The notes: generated by a model from the sequence alone, not told the origin. A DNA stretch of 64,000 nt from a bacterium (GCA_037128595.1 JBAXWB010000010.1:1-64000), one strand, 5' to 3'; positions 35,495 through 43,900 are shown, numbered from the stretch's first letter. Program-made: numbers and translations.

Positions 35495-35527
35495 ACCCAT
35501 CCCAAACCCATCCCAAACCAATCCCAT
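35495..35527. repeat. three 11-bp tandem repeats ACCCATCCCAA
   Basis: Two perfect copies (35495-35516) and a third with two changes (ACCAATCCCAT), directly after the stop at 35482. One turn of the helix per unit, so an iteron-like protein site is possible; nothing else was found in the gap up to tRNA-Phe. Confidence 0.7.
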
Positions 35528-35755
35528 GACCGGGGAGATGAATGTAGATGAACCCCACTGGACATAAATACGTCAGGATTAACTTGAGAAAAAGGTTGAT
35601 TCTGAAGGGGCGTAATGTATTCTGTCCCCTCTCTTTCTGATACCAAGATTGCCCCTGTGGCGTCATGGGTGCGTCACGGGACGTTTTTCAGGCAGAGAAT
35701 ATTGACTTTTCAGTAAGTCATAACTTGCTTGCAATAAGTAGGTTGAGGTTAAAAT

Positions 35756-35831
<76 letters not shown>

Positions 35832-35866
35832 TCATTAATCCATTCTCATTCAATAAGTTACACAAA

Positions 35867-35896
35867 CCGCTGCTCTACCAACTGAGCTACCCGGCA
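35867..35896 (-). pseudogene. inverted 5' fragment of a tRNA
   Basis: Read leftward from 35896: TGCCGGG, then TAGCTCAGTTGGTAGAGCA and GCGG, after which tRNA sequence stops. 25 bases (35867-35891) are the exact reverse complement of 35761-35785 in tRNA-Phe. It is the acceptor and D-arm of a second tRNA, probably Phe-like, facing the intact gene across ~35 bases. Confidence 0.75.
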
Positions 35897-36145
35897 GTAA
35901 TTTTGGCAGTAATCAGAGTCCGTCCAGAGTTGAGTGGCACAGTATTTCCCATCTCAATTTTTCCCAGTAGATGGGGAGAAAACCGTTCCGTGGCTCCTAC
36001 GGAGTCGAAACGGAGAACACTCAATCGTTCACTGACGGAGTGGTACCCCGGCCCTTGTCATCCCCGACTCCAATCTCTATCAGAAGAGGGCATGATCGCC
36101 GCATAGTAATATTAGGAATGTACACCCTGTTAATGGCATGTACCG

Positions 36146-36185
36146 ATAGGGGGAACCCTGATACGAGAATCAGGGTTCCCCCTAT
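36146..36185. repeat. perfect 17-bp stem with 6-nt loop
   Basis: Arms ATAGGGGGAACCCTGAT and its exact complement around ACGAGA. No T-tract follows on either strand, so it is not an ordinary terminator. It lies 58 bases before the small gene at 36244. The rest of 35897-36243 shows nothing that I can identify. Confidence 0.85.
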
Positions 36186-36243
36186 ATCTATTGTTGTGAT
36201 AACTCCCCATTGTTCCAAAAACGGATTATGTAGGGAGGTGACC

Positions 36244-36492
36244 ATGATGATTGTGAAACTCTTGAACTATTTGTGCCATTTGAACCCAATATCCATAGCC
36301 GTTGATGATGTTGATCACGACCACAAAATGACAGGGATTAAGCAGGTAGATCGCAAGCAGTCGGAACGGAAGCAGATAGAGAGAGAATCACAAGTGAACA
36401 ATATGCTAAGTCAATCCCTCCTGAGAAAAGTTGTGGACGATTTCTGGCTGGCAGATTCTTTTGAAAGCCATATGTTCCCCTACAAATCATAG
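36244..36492 (+). CDS. small hypothetical protein
   Basis: 82 aa from ATG 36244, which has a very strong GGGAGGTG site; the longer frame from 35971 is mostly low-quality sequence and is not used. A short hydrophobic start (MMIVKLLNYLCHLNPISIAV) is followed by a charged stretch (KQVDRKQSERKQIERESQ). Not recognised. Confidence 0.5.
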   Translation: MMIVKLLNYLCHLNPISIAVDDVDHDHKMTGIKQVDRKQSERKQIERESQVNNMLSQSLLRKVVDDFWLADSFESHMFPYKS

Positions 36493-36512
36493 GGAATCGT
36501 AAGTGAAGTAAA

Positions 36513-37027
36513 ATGAACATAATTCACCCTGCTAAGACGAAGAAGACGACGACAACGAAGAAGAACGGGAAAGAATCTGCAATATCCCTGAAAGCCGTGG
36601 TTATTGATAATGACCAAAATGCCTTAAACGTGATGAGGCACATTTTAGAACGCAGGGGTTATGACGTAAAAACCTATGATGATCCCGTACAGTCGCCAAT
36701 GTATATTCGCAAGAGTTGTCCCTGCTCCATGAACGAAGAAGGGTGCCCAGACCTCATAATTTCTAACTACAGTATGAAGGGGGTAAATGGGGCGGAACTA
36801 TTAGAATGGCGCTACTGGTAAATGGATGTCGTTGTAGTCATCTCGCTATAGTTTCAGAGACAGCAATTCCTGAAGCGGACATATTGCGAGTGGTGAAATA
36901 TGGAGTACGATATTTTATAAAATCCCGTGCTTTTGAGAACTTTTATGATTGGCTTGTTAAAGTTGAGCAACGGGTTTTGACAGATTATCTGCCGATTTAT
37001 CGCAGGATGTTACCCACTAAAATCTAA
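36513..37027 (+). pseudogene. frameshifted response-regulator receiver-like protein
   Basis: Two overlapping frames make one receiver-like protein: 36513-36821 with LKAVVIDNDQNALNVMRHIL and PDLIISNYSMKGVNGAELLEW, and 36806-37027 with HLAIVSETAIPEADILRVVKYG and KSRAFENFYDWL. The break is near 36812. The phosphate-acceptor position reads N in ISNYSM where Asp is normal, so phosphorylation is unlikely even if repaired. A Lys/Thr-rich N-terminal tail (KTKKTTTTKKNGK) precedes the domain. Frameshift mutation is the simplest reading; programmed frameshifting cannot be excluded. Confidence 0.6.
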
Positions 37028-37216
37028 GAACCCGCATTCCTTGTGTTTATCTGATCCAGCCCTCAGTCGTTATTATGTTTATTTCTCTGATAATAATATA
37101 AGAAATTTGAAAGAGGCTGGCACAGTAGACCCCTATAGAGAATTACCCCGTCCATAAAGAGTTTGGCGGTAATGTTTGAAATATAAAGTTCCGAAAACAG
37201 AAAAGGTAAATTGATA

Positions 37217-37570
37217 ATGAAAAAGGCGACCAATAAAAAGACGGCTAAGAAAGCCGCAAACAATCATTCATTTGAGGTGAAGCGGGTAATCTCTAAAGTT
37301 TGTCCTAAAAATATTAACGAAATTGAATGGAGTCTTACTGCAGATGAAATTCAACTGAATGTAACTATTGCCTTCAATGATGCCAAAGCCGTAAAGGTTA
37401 TTCGGAAAATTAAAGACTTTCACAAGACGGGTATAAATCCAATTACAGAGGAAGAAAACCGAATCTTTGGGAAAGTTTGGGATGGTTGTCATGCCGAAAT
37501 TGCCAACCTTTTGGGGTACGATATTCATGAAAAAATGAATCCGATAATTGATATTGTATCTGTTAGGTAG
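37217..37570 (+). CDS. hypothetical protein with Lys/Ala-rich N-terminus
   Basis: 117 aa from ATG 37217. A basic tail (MKKATNKKTAKKAANNH) leads into an alpha/beta sequence (ELTADEIQLNVTIAFNDAK-like, KVIRKIKDFHKTGINPITEEE). AT-rich compared with the flanking regions. No family recognised. Confidence 0.5.
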   Translation: MKKATNKKTAKKAANNHSFEVKRVISKVCPKNINEIEWSLTADEIQLNVTIAFNDAKAVKVIRKIKDFHKTGINPITEEENRIFGKVWDGCHAEIANLLGYDIHEKMNPIIDIVSVR

Positions 37571-37578
37571 ACGATTCC

Positions 37579-37692
37579 ATGAACTCTGCGGGGCATTGGT
37601 CTTTCAGTGAGCGGATTTTAGAGTCAGATCTTGTTGGAATGAATACCTGTCCGAAATGTAAACGTGACTTTGAAGGGGAATGCCGACCATGA
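37579..37692 (+). CDS. very small Cys-cluster protein
   Basis: 37 aa; the C-terminal CPKCKRDFEGEC could bind zinc. Its stop overlaps the next start as ATGA (37689-37692), which supports real, coupled translation. No strong ribosome site of its own. Confidence 0.4.
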   Translation: MNSAGHWSFSERILESDLVGMNTCPKCKRDFEGECRP

Positions 37693-38009
37693 CTATAAAT
37701 AATATTCGTATCCATCTGATAGAGCGTGATGCCGGAATTACAAAGGTTGATGGTCAGGTATGGGAAAGCGGCTTTTGGGTGATTTCTGAATCCAATGCCC
37801 AAAAACTCATAAATGGCTCAATCTTCTTCCATAAAAAACTAAAGGAACCCTCATTCTTTGGCGGTATCATTCAGAATTACCGCATACAGGAAGATGGTGC
37901 ACACAGTGGAAGCGTCATATTTAAATTTGAGTATCAGGCTGACCATAGAAACATCAAGGCAGAGAATCGGGGATGGAGCAATGAGATAAAGATAGTTCTC
38001 GATAAGTGA
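37689..38009 (+). CDS. hypothetical protein
   Basis: 106 aa from ATG 37689 (in-frame ATG 37680 also possible). Predicted beta-rich (IRIHLIERDAGITKVDGQVW, GSVIFKFEYQADHRN). Not recognised. Confidence 0.5.
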   Translation: MTINNIRIHLIERDAGITKVDGQVWESGFWVISESNAQKLINGSIFFHKKLKEPSFFGGIIQNYRIQEDGAHSGSVIFKFEYQADHRNIKAENRGWSNEIKIVLDK

Positions 38010-38349
38010 GGCATTATTTTTATCCGACATTGATGACCTGCATTGGAAACATGGGGGAGGGGAAGCGTTGGCAATCAGCCTTATCCTTTCCCTTGGCGAT
38101 AATTCTGATCAACTCATTCTTGAAGCCTCCAAATCCTATAACTGCCCCCGTGTCTTTGCTGTAAGGGGTATCGGGTCAATGAGGTGTAGTCACCTTTCCT
38201 TCCGAATGTTTCCCATCTGCCTCTCAGGGTATCCCTTACTCCATTTTCAGGTTCTACGCCGTTGCGATGTCTCTGTTTCCATCATACGGTTAAGTTGAAA
38301 AACGAAATGACCGTAATATTCACGAATGCATAGGAAGAGGACATAACTT
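38010..38349. other. 340-base stretch without a credible gene
   Basis: A 76-codon frame at 38068-38298 has atypical composition and no ribosome site, so I do not call it. No hairpin, repeat or RNA was recognised. Confidence 0.5.
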
Positions 38350-38652
38350 ATGAAGAAGGCAGTAACAGCTACAAAGACAGTGATAAAGACAGCGGGTAAA
38401 AAAGTGCGGTTTGAACTGGTAACACATCCGGGGCGTGAGGTTTTCGTGGCCGGTAGCTTCAATGGTTGGAATCCCGTCCAGCAGTCATTAAAGCCGCACA
38501 GTAAGACTGGAGCATATGTCGCAACTTTGAATCTTCCATCGGGTTCTCATGAATACAAGTTCGTCGTTGATGGAATCTGGCAAATTGACCCCGTTAACCT
38601 CAGCCTGACTCCTGATGGCGAGGGTTCCTTCAACAATATATTATTGGTCTAG
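38350..38652 (+). CDS. stand-alone CBM48 (glycogen-binding) domain protein
   Basis: 100 aa with an AGGAAGAGG site. After a basic tail (MKKAVTATKTVIKTAGKK) the whole protein is one CBM48/AMPK-beta-type domain: VFVAGSFNGWNP, then SGSHEYKFVVDGIWQIDP and the final NNILLV. Such domains bind glycogen or starch and normally sit in branching or debranching enzymes or kinase subunits. Here it is alone, so it may tether a partner to glycogen. Confidence 0.85.
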   Translation: MKKAVTATKTVIKTAGKKVRFELVTHPGREVFVAGSFNGWNPVQQSLKPHSKTGAYVATLNLPSGSHEYKFVVDGIWQIDPVNLSLTPDGEGSFNNILLV

Positions 38653-38785
38653 TCCAACGATTACATGAGCTGGGGGGTGCGGTTCAGCCGACCTCATAGA
38701 GACGTTTACCACCCGCCCCGTTCCTCTTGTTTGTGATATCCAGTCAGTCTGGGCAAATCTTTAACCATTACAGAATCGGAGTCTT

Positions 38786-39043
38786 ATGACTAATCAGGAA
38801 ACTATTCTTCGTCGTCGGGAGGCTGATCTCAAGCAAGGGATGAAGGAGCTTGCACGTGAGTTAGCTCAAACGCTTGTTCTGCTTCCTCACAAAGGCAATT
38901 GTAAGTGCGGGATGATGTTGACGGAGAAGGACAAAAAGCCAAATTTGGAAAACTATTGTTGTCCTCGTTGTGGGGAATCAGGTTCCCCGATGTTACTTGA
39001 CCAATCAGTCCCCTCCTTGAGTGATGCTACTTCGCGAAATTAA
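38786..39043 (+). CDS. small zinc-ribbon protein
   Basis: 85 aa with GGAG before the ATG. Cys pairs C-K-C and C-C-P-R-C-G in the middle (NCKCGMMLTEKDK, ENYCCPRCGESG) suggest a zinc ribbon after a helical N-terminus. Function unknown. Confidence 0.55.
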   Translation: MTNQETILRRREADLKQGMKELARELAQTLVLLPHKGNCKCGMMLTEKDKKPNLENYCCPRCGESGSPMLLDQSVPSLSDATSRN

Positions 39044-39189
39044 TTAAAAGGCGGTAATTTCTGATCTTTCATTTTGATAAAACCTGTGACCTTTTCAGAA
39101 TCTGACCTCTGATCCAAATTTCCTTTTAATTTCACATTAAGGCGTAGCAACACGTTGTAGGGGATCACACCATGATTCAGGAGGCTTTT

Positions 39190-39540
39190 ATGAAAGCATG
39201 GAGATTGATCTTATCGGTATTCGTGATGTCATATGTCTCTGGGTGTTTGACAGCAACCAAGACGGAAAGATTCAAAGTAGAGGATGGATTAACAATTGTG
39301 TGCGTTGATAGATCTAAAATGTCAGATACTCTCAGAAGAGAAGTGGAGGGTTTGCCGTTGGCGCCACATTATGCTGCCTATTATGTCCGGAAGACAGAGA
39401 CAATATATGTCCCATGGTCAGGAGAGTTTGATATAAACAACCAACCACTTCCTGATTTCCGATTTCTTGGCCATGAAATGTGGCACCATTGCGCAGGATT
39501 GTGGCATGGTTCAATTCCGCACTATGAGAAAACAAACTGA
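39190..39540 (+). CDS. small lipoprotein with HExxH metallopeptidase-like motif
   Basis: 116 aa from ATG 39190, which has an AGGAGG site; the frame starts earlier at 39172 but without one. A lipoprotein signal (SVFVMSYVSGC) has Cys20 as the lipid site. Near residue 95, FLGHEMWHHCAG gives H-E-M-W-H, the zincin signature. The preceding strand region is AAYYVRKTETIYVPW. It is short for a protease but the motif sits in the correct C-terminal context. Confidence 0.6.
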   Translation: MKAWRLILSVFVMSYVSGCLTATKTERFKVEDGLTIVCVDRSKMSDTLRREVEGLPLAPHYAAYYVRKTETIYVPWSGEFDINNQPLPDFRFLGHEMWHHCAGLWHGSIPHYEKTN

Positions 39541-39560
39541 CAAATAATTGGTTCCAACCT

Positions 39561-39770
39561 CTAGGCATCGCCATGGAAGTATCCCGGGTTCTTTCGGCTC
39601 CACTTTTTTGACTTGCCCGCTTGCTGGCCGCTCGGCATTCCGGCTTCCAGAAGGGCAATCGCCTGTCGCCCTTCCGACATATCATAAGGGGCATAGATCA
39701 ACGTCTGTTTGATGTCCGAATGCCGCATCAGACCCTTCAGGACCTCCAGACGCACGCCTTTCCTCCGCAC
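39561..39770 (-). pseudogene. C-terminal remnant of a tyrosine recombinase (integrase)
   Basis: 69 codons: GVRLEVLKGLMRHSDIKQTLIYAPYD contains the catalytic box-II segment of phage-type integrases (L-M-x-H-S-D-I-x-x-T-x-x-Y). The catalytic domain's first Arg region and the whole N-terminal half are missing. It lies beside a partial copy of the tRNA-Phe T-arm. Confidence 0.7.
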
Positions 39771-39775
39771 CGGCT

Positions 39776-39792
39776 TCGTCGGTGGGATTCCG
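39776..39792 (+). repeat. partial copy of the tRNA-Phe T-arm, possible attachment site
   Basis: TCGTCGGTGGGATTCCG matches 15 of 17 bases of 35802-35818 in tRNA-Phe, in direct orientation, six bases from the integrase remnant. Together they could be the ends of an integrated element of about 4 kb. Confidence 0.45.
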
Positions 39793-39841
39793 GAGACGTC
39801 AAACGGGGCGACAACCCGACCCTTCTATAAGACAAAAGTAC

Positions 39842-40894
39842 TCAGGGGTGATACCATGTGCCTTTTCCTTTGCCCTCTTGTGTCAGCAGTCGCTTTTCGA
39901 CAAGGCTTTTCAGGTGGGACTTGATGGTGTTGCGACTTGCCCCTGTTATCTTTTGAAGCTCACGCACGGTCACACGCCCCTGCTCACGGGCGGCGACGAG
40001 TATATCTTGAGTAAGTTTTGGCGTTGCCAGCAGTTCCTTCTCCCTCTCAAGTTTCTTTGCCAGAATGTCCACCTGCTTCTTCAGCGATTGCAGGAAAAAC
40101 ATGATCCAGTCACCCAGTTGGGCATTGTCGGTGTAGAGGTTTGCCTGAGCCCGCCGCAGGGCGAGGTAATAGCGGTCTTTATTCTCCTCGATTATCCGCT
40201 CCAGTGAGCTGTAAGGGACATAAAGATATCCGGCCTTCAGCAGGAACAGCGTCGTCAAGACTCGGGAGAGTCGCCCATTGCCGTCCTGAAAGGGATGGAT
40301 GGCGAGGAAATTTACAATGAAGATGGCCGTGAGAATTAGGTTGTGGTGGCGGTTGGCTGTGGTCTCCGTGTTAACCCACTCAACGAGTTCCCTCATTTTC
40401 CGAGGAGTGTCAAAGGGTGTGGCAGTCTGGAAGATGATGCCTACACTCTTCCCTTCACTGTCAAATGCCTCTACGTTGTTCGACAGCTTCTTATACTCGC
40501 CCCGATGCCGCACATCCTTGGTCGAGTGCTTCAGCAGTATCTGGTGCAGTTGCTTGATGTGGTTTTCAGTAACCGGAATATCGTCATAGGACTCAAAAAT
40601 CAGATTCATGGCGTCCGCATATCCCGCCACCTCCTGTTCATCCCTCGAATGGAAGTGCTTTAGCCCAACGCCAGACAGCAGGCGTTCGATCTCAGTGTCC
40701 GTCAGCTTTACCCCTTCAATGCGGGTAGACGATCCGACAGACTCAACCGTCGCCACCTTCCGAAGAAGGTTCAGCCTATCCGGTGCAATGTTCCGAAACG
40801 CTCGCCACGCCCCCTTGAATTCGTCGATACTTGCGATAATTCGTAGGACTTCAGGGCTGATCGTGAATGAAGGTGTATCCATATTGTTATCCAT
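39842..40894 (-). CDS. Fic family protein, class II, with winged-helix C-terminus
   Basis: 350 aa from ATG 40894 (an upstream ATG at 40921 is also open). The Fic motif H-P-F-Q-D-G-N-G-R near residue 200 has all catalytic residues for AMP transfer. The N-terminal SSTRIEG fits the inhibitory helix motif S/T-x3-E-G/N that blocks ATP binding, so the enzyme is likely held inactive by its own N-terminus. Residues ~285-345 (LTQDILVAAREQGRVTVREL, SRNTIKSHLKSL) form a winged helix that may bind DNA. Not obviously part of a toxin-antitoxin pair. Confidence 0.9.
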   Translation of the reverse strand: MDNNMDTPSFTISPEVLRIIASIDEFKGAWRAFRNIAPDRLNLLRKVATVESVGSSTRIEGVKLTDTEIERLLSGVGLKHFHSRDEQEVAGYADAMNLIFESYDDIPVTENHIKQLHQILLKHSTKDVRHRGEYKKLSNNVEAFDSEGKSVGIIFQTATPFDTPRKMRELVEWVNTETTANRHHNLILTAIFIVNFLAIHPFQDGNGRLSRVLTTLFLLKAGYLYVPYSSLERIIEENKDRYYLALRRAQANLYTDNAQLGDWIMFFLQSLKKQVDILAKKLEREKELLATPKLTQDILVAAREQGRVTVRELQKITGASRNTIKSHLKSLVEKRLLTQEGKGKGTWYHP

Positions 40895-40960
40895 ATATAT
40901 CCAAATACCCGTCAGCGTCAATGTCGGATTTATGGATTCTTATGGGCATGATTATGGATA
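40876..40960. promoter_or_regulatory. cluster of TATCCA motifs around the Fic start
   Basis: TATCCATA occurs at 40876-40883 and 40888-40895, TATATCCA just after, and the reverse form TATGGATT/TATGGATA at 40931-40938 and 40953-40960. Five related motifs in 85 bases around the Fic start suggest an autoregulatory site for its winged helix. Some copies lie inside the coding start, which could explain them by chance. Confidence 0.35.
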
Positions 40961-41119
40961 CGAAGGCTTGTATGAATCGGCTTTGGATGTGAGCGAATGT
41001 GATCGATCATTTCACCTACGCTTCACCCAAAGTCTTGCTATCGGGAATCAAGGAGATCAAACTAAAAGGAAAGCAATTTTAGAGATGCGTATGAATGGCA
41101 CCATAGACGGGGCTTAAAA

Positions 41120-43900
41120 ATGAGTGACGCTGGACACCTGAAATTGAGAAATCAAGCAGCCGACAAGGTCCTTGCCAACGCCAAAGAGGCCGCCGCGAAG
41201 GTCCTTGCCAATGCCCAAGAAGCCGCCGCCAGGGTTCTTGCCGACATCCCGCTAACCAGCGATAAAGCTCAGACGAATGCAAAGGAATCCGCTATCAAAG
41301 CGGCTGAAGTCGTATTGGCGGCCACCACTCAAGCGGCTGATATAGTGCTTGCCGCTGCCGACAAGGCGGCCGAGGAGCTGAGGCGGACCGAAACGATCCG
41401 TTATGAGAATAATGAGCGGTATACCGCAATCATCCAGACCGCTATGGATGGCTTCGTCCTGTTAGATATGCGGGGACATCTATTGGAAGTCAATGAGACT
41501 TACTGCCTGATGACTGGATACAGCAAGCAGGAACTGCTCGCCATGAGCATTTCCGATCTTGAAGCCGCCGAAATAGCCACGGACACCGTCGGGCACATCC
41601 GGAAAATCATGTCTCAGGGGGCCGATCGTTTCGAGTCCCAGCAACGACGTAAAGACGGAACTATTTTCGATGTTGAAGTCACCGTTCAGTATCGGGATAT
41701 CGCAGGCGGGCAGATGGTGGCTTTTCTTCGGGACATCACCGACCGCAAAAAAGCCGGACAACTCCTGCGTGAGAGCGAAGAACTGCTCCGGGAGTCACAG
41801 GATATTGCCAATTTGGGAAGTTATGTCCTGAATATTCCTATTGGCATGTGGAAAAGTTCGGTAGTTATGGACCGGGTGTTTGGGATCGATCAGGCCTACG
41901 AACGGTCTGTCGAGGGGTGGATCAACTTGGTTCATCCCGATGACCGCACGATGATGGGGGATTATTTTCAAAATGAGGTGTTGGGGAAAGGATACTCTTT
42001 CGATAAGGAATACCGGATTATTCGGCAGAATGATCAGGCACCACGCTGGGTTCACGGAACCGGTAAGGTGGAGTATGATGCCCAAAAACGACCCCTTAAA
42101 ATGTTGGGAACCATTCAGGATATTACCGAACGGAAGAAGGCGGACCTCTATCGGGAAACGGGGCGGGACGTTCTGCAAACACTTAATGCATCGGTCGATG
42201 TCAAAGAAAGTATTCATCGGGCCATATCTGTATTGAAAGCGCGAACAGGATTCGATGCGGTGGGAATACGCCTGAAACATAACGATGACTTCACCTATTT
42301 TGATCAAAATGGGTTTTCAGCAGAGTTCCTGCTGACGGAAAATTCGTTAGTAGAGCGTGATGCCAATGGCTGTGTATGTAGGGATAAAAGCGGGAATGTC
42401 GCTTTAGAGTGTACTTGTGGTTTGGTCATTTCCGGGAAAACCGACCCGACCCTGCCATTCTTTACTCCAGGAGGTGGTTTCTGGGTTAACAATTCAGTTC
42501 CACTCCTGGAGATCCCCTCTGATGCTGATCCACGGCATCATCCCCGTAATCTATGTATTCATGAAGGCTATGCCACCGTTGTTCTTGTGCCCATCCGCAC
42601 TAAGGATGGGATAGTCGGTCTTCTTCAGTTAAATCGACGACAAAAAGGCTCTTTGACCCTGGAAATCGTAGAGATTATTGAGGGAATTGCGGCAAATATC
42701 GGGGCGGCCATCGTGCGTATGAAGGTGGAGGAGGAGCGGAATACACTCGAAATCCAACTCCGGCAAGCCAGCAAGATGGAGGCCGTCGGGCGGTTGGCCG
42801 GGGGGGTGGCTCATGATTTCAATAACATGCTGGGCGTGATACTCGGTCATGCTGAAATGGCTATGGAGCAAATCGATCCATCCATGCCGATCTGTGACGA
42901 CTTGAGGGAAATTGTTAAGGCGGCCCAGCGATCGGCCGATCTTACCCGTCAATTGTTGACCTTTGCCCGCAAGCAGGTCATCGCCCCGAAAGCCATCGAC
43001 GTGAATCTGATTTTGGCGGGTGCAGCCAAGATGTTGCAGCGGCTCACTGGTGAGAATGTCAGCTATATTATGAAGCCCGCTGCTGATTTGTGGAAAATCA
43101 AGATAGATCCGTCCCAACTGGAACACGTTCTGGCAAATATGTGTGTCAACGCGAGGGATGCCATTACGGATGTCGGCAATATTGTCATTAAGACGGAAAA
43201 TTGCTCCTTTGACCGAGATTACTGCGCGCATCATCCGCATTTTGTGCAGGGAGAGTTTGTGCGTATTTCCGTGAGTGATAACGGATGTGGTATGGATCAG
43301 GAGACGCTTTCCCGTATATTTGAGCCCTTCTATACGACCAAGGAAATCGGCAGGGGCACTGGCCTTGGGCTGGCTATGGTATATGGCGCCTTACAGCAGA
43401 ATAACGGGTTCATTAATGTAGAGAGCACGCTTGGGAAAGGCTCAACCTTTGACCTCTATCTGCCTCGTTATACGGGTGGGGAAGACGGACAGGAAAACAC
43501 AATAATTTTTACAAAACCATCCCTTTCCCTTTCAAAGACCATTTTGTTAGTTGAGGATGAGGCGGGTCTCCTGAAGTTGATCAAAGCGATGCTCGAACAG
43601 CAGGGACATCTTGTGTTTGCCGCAGATACCCCGGGCCGAGCCTTAGTCCAGGCCAAGGAATTAGGCGACAAGATAGACCTTATTGTAACTGATGTGGTGA
43701 TGCCTGAAATGAATGGCAGTGAGTTGGTCGAGCAACTGAAAGCCCTCAATCCCCGCCTCAAGCACCTTTTTATGTCAGGCTATACCGCAAGCATGATTGC
43801 CCAACACGGTATATTGTCGGGAGGGGTTCATCTCATCCAAAAACCATTCACCAAGGAAGACTTTATCGCAAAAGTTAACACGGTCCTTAGCGGTAAATAG
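41120..43900 (+). CDS. hybrid sensor histidine kinase: PAS-PAS-GAF-HK-REC
   Basis: 926 aa, no membrane segment, so cytoplasmic. Residues 10-100 are Ala-rich helix with repeats (KVLANAKEAAA, KVLANAQEAAA, RVLADIP). Two PAS regions follow (about 100-215 and 220-340, ending FLRDITDRKKA and TIQDITERKKA), then a GAF domain (~360-545), a histidine kinase with GGVAHDFNNMLGVILGH (phospho-His), an ATPase domain (LANMCVNARD, GRGTGLGLAMVYG) and a C-terminal receiver with IDLIVTDVVMPEMNG. It can autophosphorylate and pass phosphate to its own receiver; no DNA-binding output is attached. Confidence 0.92.
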   Translation: MSDAGHLKLRNQAADKVLANAKEAAAKVLANAQEAAARVLADIPLTSDKAQTNAKESAIKAAEVVLAATTQAADIVLAAADKAAEELRRTETIRYENNERYTAIIQTAMDGFVLLDMRGHLLEVNETYCLMTGYSKQELLAMSISDLEAAEIATDTVGHIRKIMSQGADRFESQQRRKDGTIFDVEVTVQYRDIAGGQMVAFLRDITDRKKAGQLLRESEELLRESQDIANLGSYVLNIPIGMWKSSVVMDRVFGIDQAYERSVEGWINLVHPDDRTMMGDYFQNEVLGKGYSFDKEYRIIRQNDQAPRWVHGTGKVEYDAQKRPLKMLGTIQDITERKKADLYRETGRDVLQTLNASVDVKESIHRAISVLKARTGFDAVGIRLKHNDDFTYFDQNGFSAEFLLTENSLVERDANGCVCRDKSGNVALECTCGLVISGKTDPTLPFFTPGGGFWVNNSVPLLEIPSDADPRHHPRNLCIHEGYATVVLVPIRTKDGIVGLLQLNRRQKGSLTLEIVEIIEGIAANIGAAIVRMKVEEERNTLEIQLRQASKMEAVGRLAGGVAHDFNNMLGVILGHAEMAMEQIDPSMPICDDLREIVKAAQRSADLTRQLLTFARKQVIAPKAIDVNLILAGAAKMLQRLTGENVSYIMKPAADLWKIKIDPSQLEHVLANMCVNARDAITDVGNIVIKTENCSFDRDYCAHHPHFVQGEFVRISVSDNGCGMDQETLSRIFEPFYTTKEIGRGTGLGLAMVYGALQQNNGFINVESTLGKGSTFDLYLPRYTGGEDGQENTIIFTKPSLSLSKTILLVEDEAGLLKLIKAMLEQQGHLVFAADTPGRALVQAKELGDKIDLIVTDVVMPEMNGSELVEQLKALNPRLKHLFMSGYTASMIAQHGILSGGVHLIQKPFTKEDFIAKVNTVLSGK
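41165..41250 (+). repeat. 33-bp tandem repeat inside the kinase gene
   Basis: Unit begins AAGGTCCTTGCCAA at 41165 and again at 41198; a diverged third copy starts at 41231. Each encodes eleven residues (K-V-L-A-N-A-x-E-A-A-A), an 11-mer helical repeat. A recent expansion of a coiled coil is the simplest explanation. Confidence 0.8.

Noticed and set aside
35971-36243. upstream part of the 173-codon frame before the small gene at 36244
   Set aside because: Runs through the perfect stem-loop and lacks a ribosome site; the ATG at 36244 has a strong one.
38068-38298. 76-codon rightward frame
   Set aside because: No ribosome site, odd composition, no pattern of a protein family.
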